From the NCBI RefSeq assembly GCF_003569785.1, contig NZ_KZ983999.1, forward strand, positions 32,631 through 96,630: a stretch of 64,000 bases of DNA. The letters are read 5' to 3'. Below the pieces are notes generated by a model. It was not told the origin of the DNA. It did not search any database and saw nothing but the letters and a program-made list of their open reading frames with translations. Of the stretch, positions 63,978 through 64,000 are shown piece after piece; within the stretch, counting starts at the first letter, position 1, and every line of letters starts with the position of its first letter. The stretch comes from Leucobacter sp. wl10. GTDB lineage: Bacteria; Actinomycetota; Actinomycetes; Actinomycetales; Microbacteriaceae. Made by a program: the position numbers and the translations under genes.

Positions 63978-64000
63978 ATGACCGGAAGACTCGAGGGCAA
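63978..64000 (+). CDS. Start of a second SDR-family gene (partial)
   Basis: The ATG at 63978 follows GAAGGAGA and opens MTGRLEG before the window ends. This parallels the opening MAGRVEGK of the preceding SDR, so a second, related dehydrogenase of the same operon is likely. Only seven codons are visible. Confidence 0.6.

Overview
The window is high-GC actinobacterial DNA, most likely from Microbacteriaceae and possibly a Leucobacter-like organism. That placement is an inference from protein content, not a database result. Supporting signs are a mycothiol-dependent maleylpyruvate isomerase, a ClpB under a perfect HspR (HAIR) operator, a polyphosphate-glucokinase-type ROK kinase, a 180-kDa-class NAD glutamate dehydrogenase, mycofactocin genes, and several genes whose -10 hexamer lies 6-8 nt before the start codon (leaderless mRNAs). 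No rRNA, tRNA, CRISPR array, prophage or transposase was seen.

Layout: 0-4.4 kb holds a TetR regulator, a VKOR/DsbA-like disulfide pair, a decayed drug-efflux MFS fragment and a 609-aa orphan. 4.5-8.9 kb holds a YtcJ-type amidohydrolase with a divergent TetR gene around a palindromic operator, an M20 peptidase and a zinc-ribbon protein. 8.9-16.4 kb is a catabolic locus: a PucR regulator divergent from an MHS transporter, a ThDP enzyme, a second YtcJ amidohydrolase and a carbamoylase-like M20 amidase. 16.4-22.4 kb holds a D,D-carboxypeptidase, a thiolase, a MazEF module behind a perfect 22-bp inverted repeat, an IclR regulator next to a pcaH remnant fused to a tetR remnant by a deletion, and a ROK glucokinase. 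22.4-26.5 kb is an operon for an NCS1 permease, a hydantoinase/oxoprolinase and a DUF917 protein. 26.6-34.5 kb holds DUF1684, dimethylargininase, the large glutamate dehydrogenase and an alpha/beta hydrolase.

34.7-44.3 kb is a nearly gapless aromatic-catabolism cluster: an NMT1/SsuA-type ABC importer, a MarR regulator, an arylsulfotransferase-like propeller protein, an MBL hydrolase, an alpha/beta hydrolase and a complete gentisate ring-cleavage route (gentisate dioxygenase, fumarylpyruvate-hydrolase-type FAH protein, mycothiol-dependent maleylpyruvate isomerase). The protocatechuate route at 20.9 kb is dead, so in this window only the gentisate branch is intact. 44.4-49.7 kb holds a TMEM175-like channel, an N-domain-less ClpB, and a frameshifted alpha/beta hydrolase pseudogene bracketed by two related long hairpins.

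49.7-57.1 kb is an RpiR-controlled cluster with a C45 (penicillin acyltransferase-like) hydrolase and a complete Dpp/Opp-type importer. 57.2-64 kb is a partial mycofactocin locus: mftG and mftR on the minus strand, mftD, mftF, a mycofactocin-type SDR and the start of a second SDR on the plus strand. The precursor peptide and early maturases (mftA, B, C, E) are absent. Two copies of a 15-bp palindrome, each one base upstream of a strong -10, lie before mftD and before the SDR unit and are proposed MftR operators. Between the second box and the SDR are a perfect tandem 19-bp repeat and an 18-codon ORF with a good ribosome-binding site.
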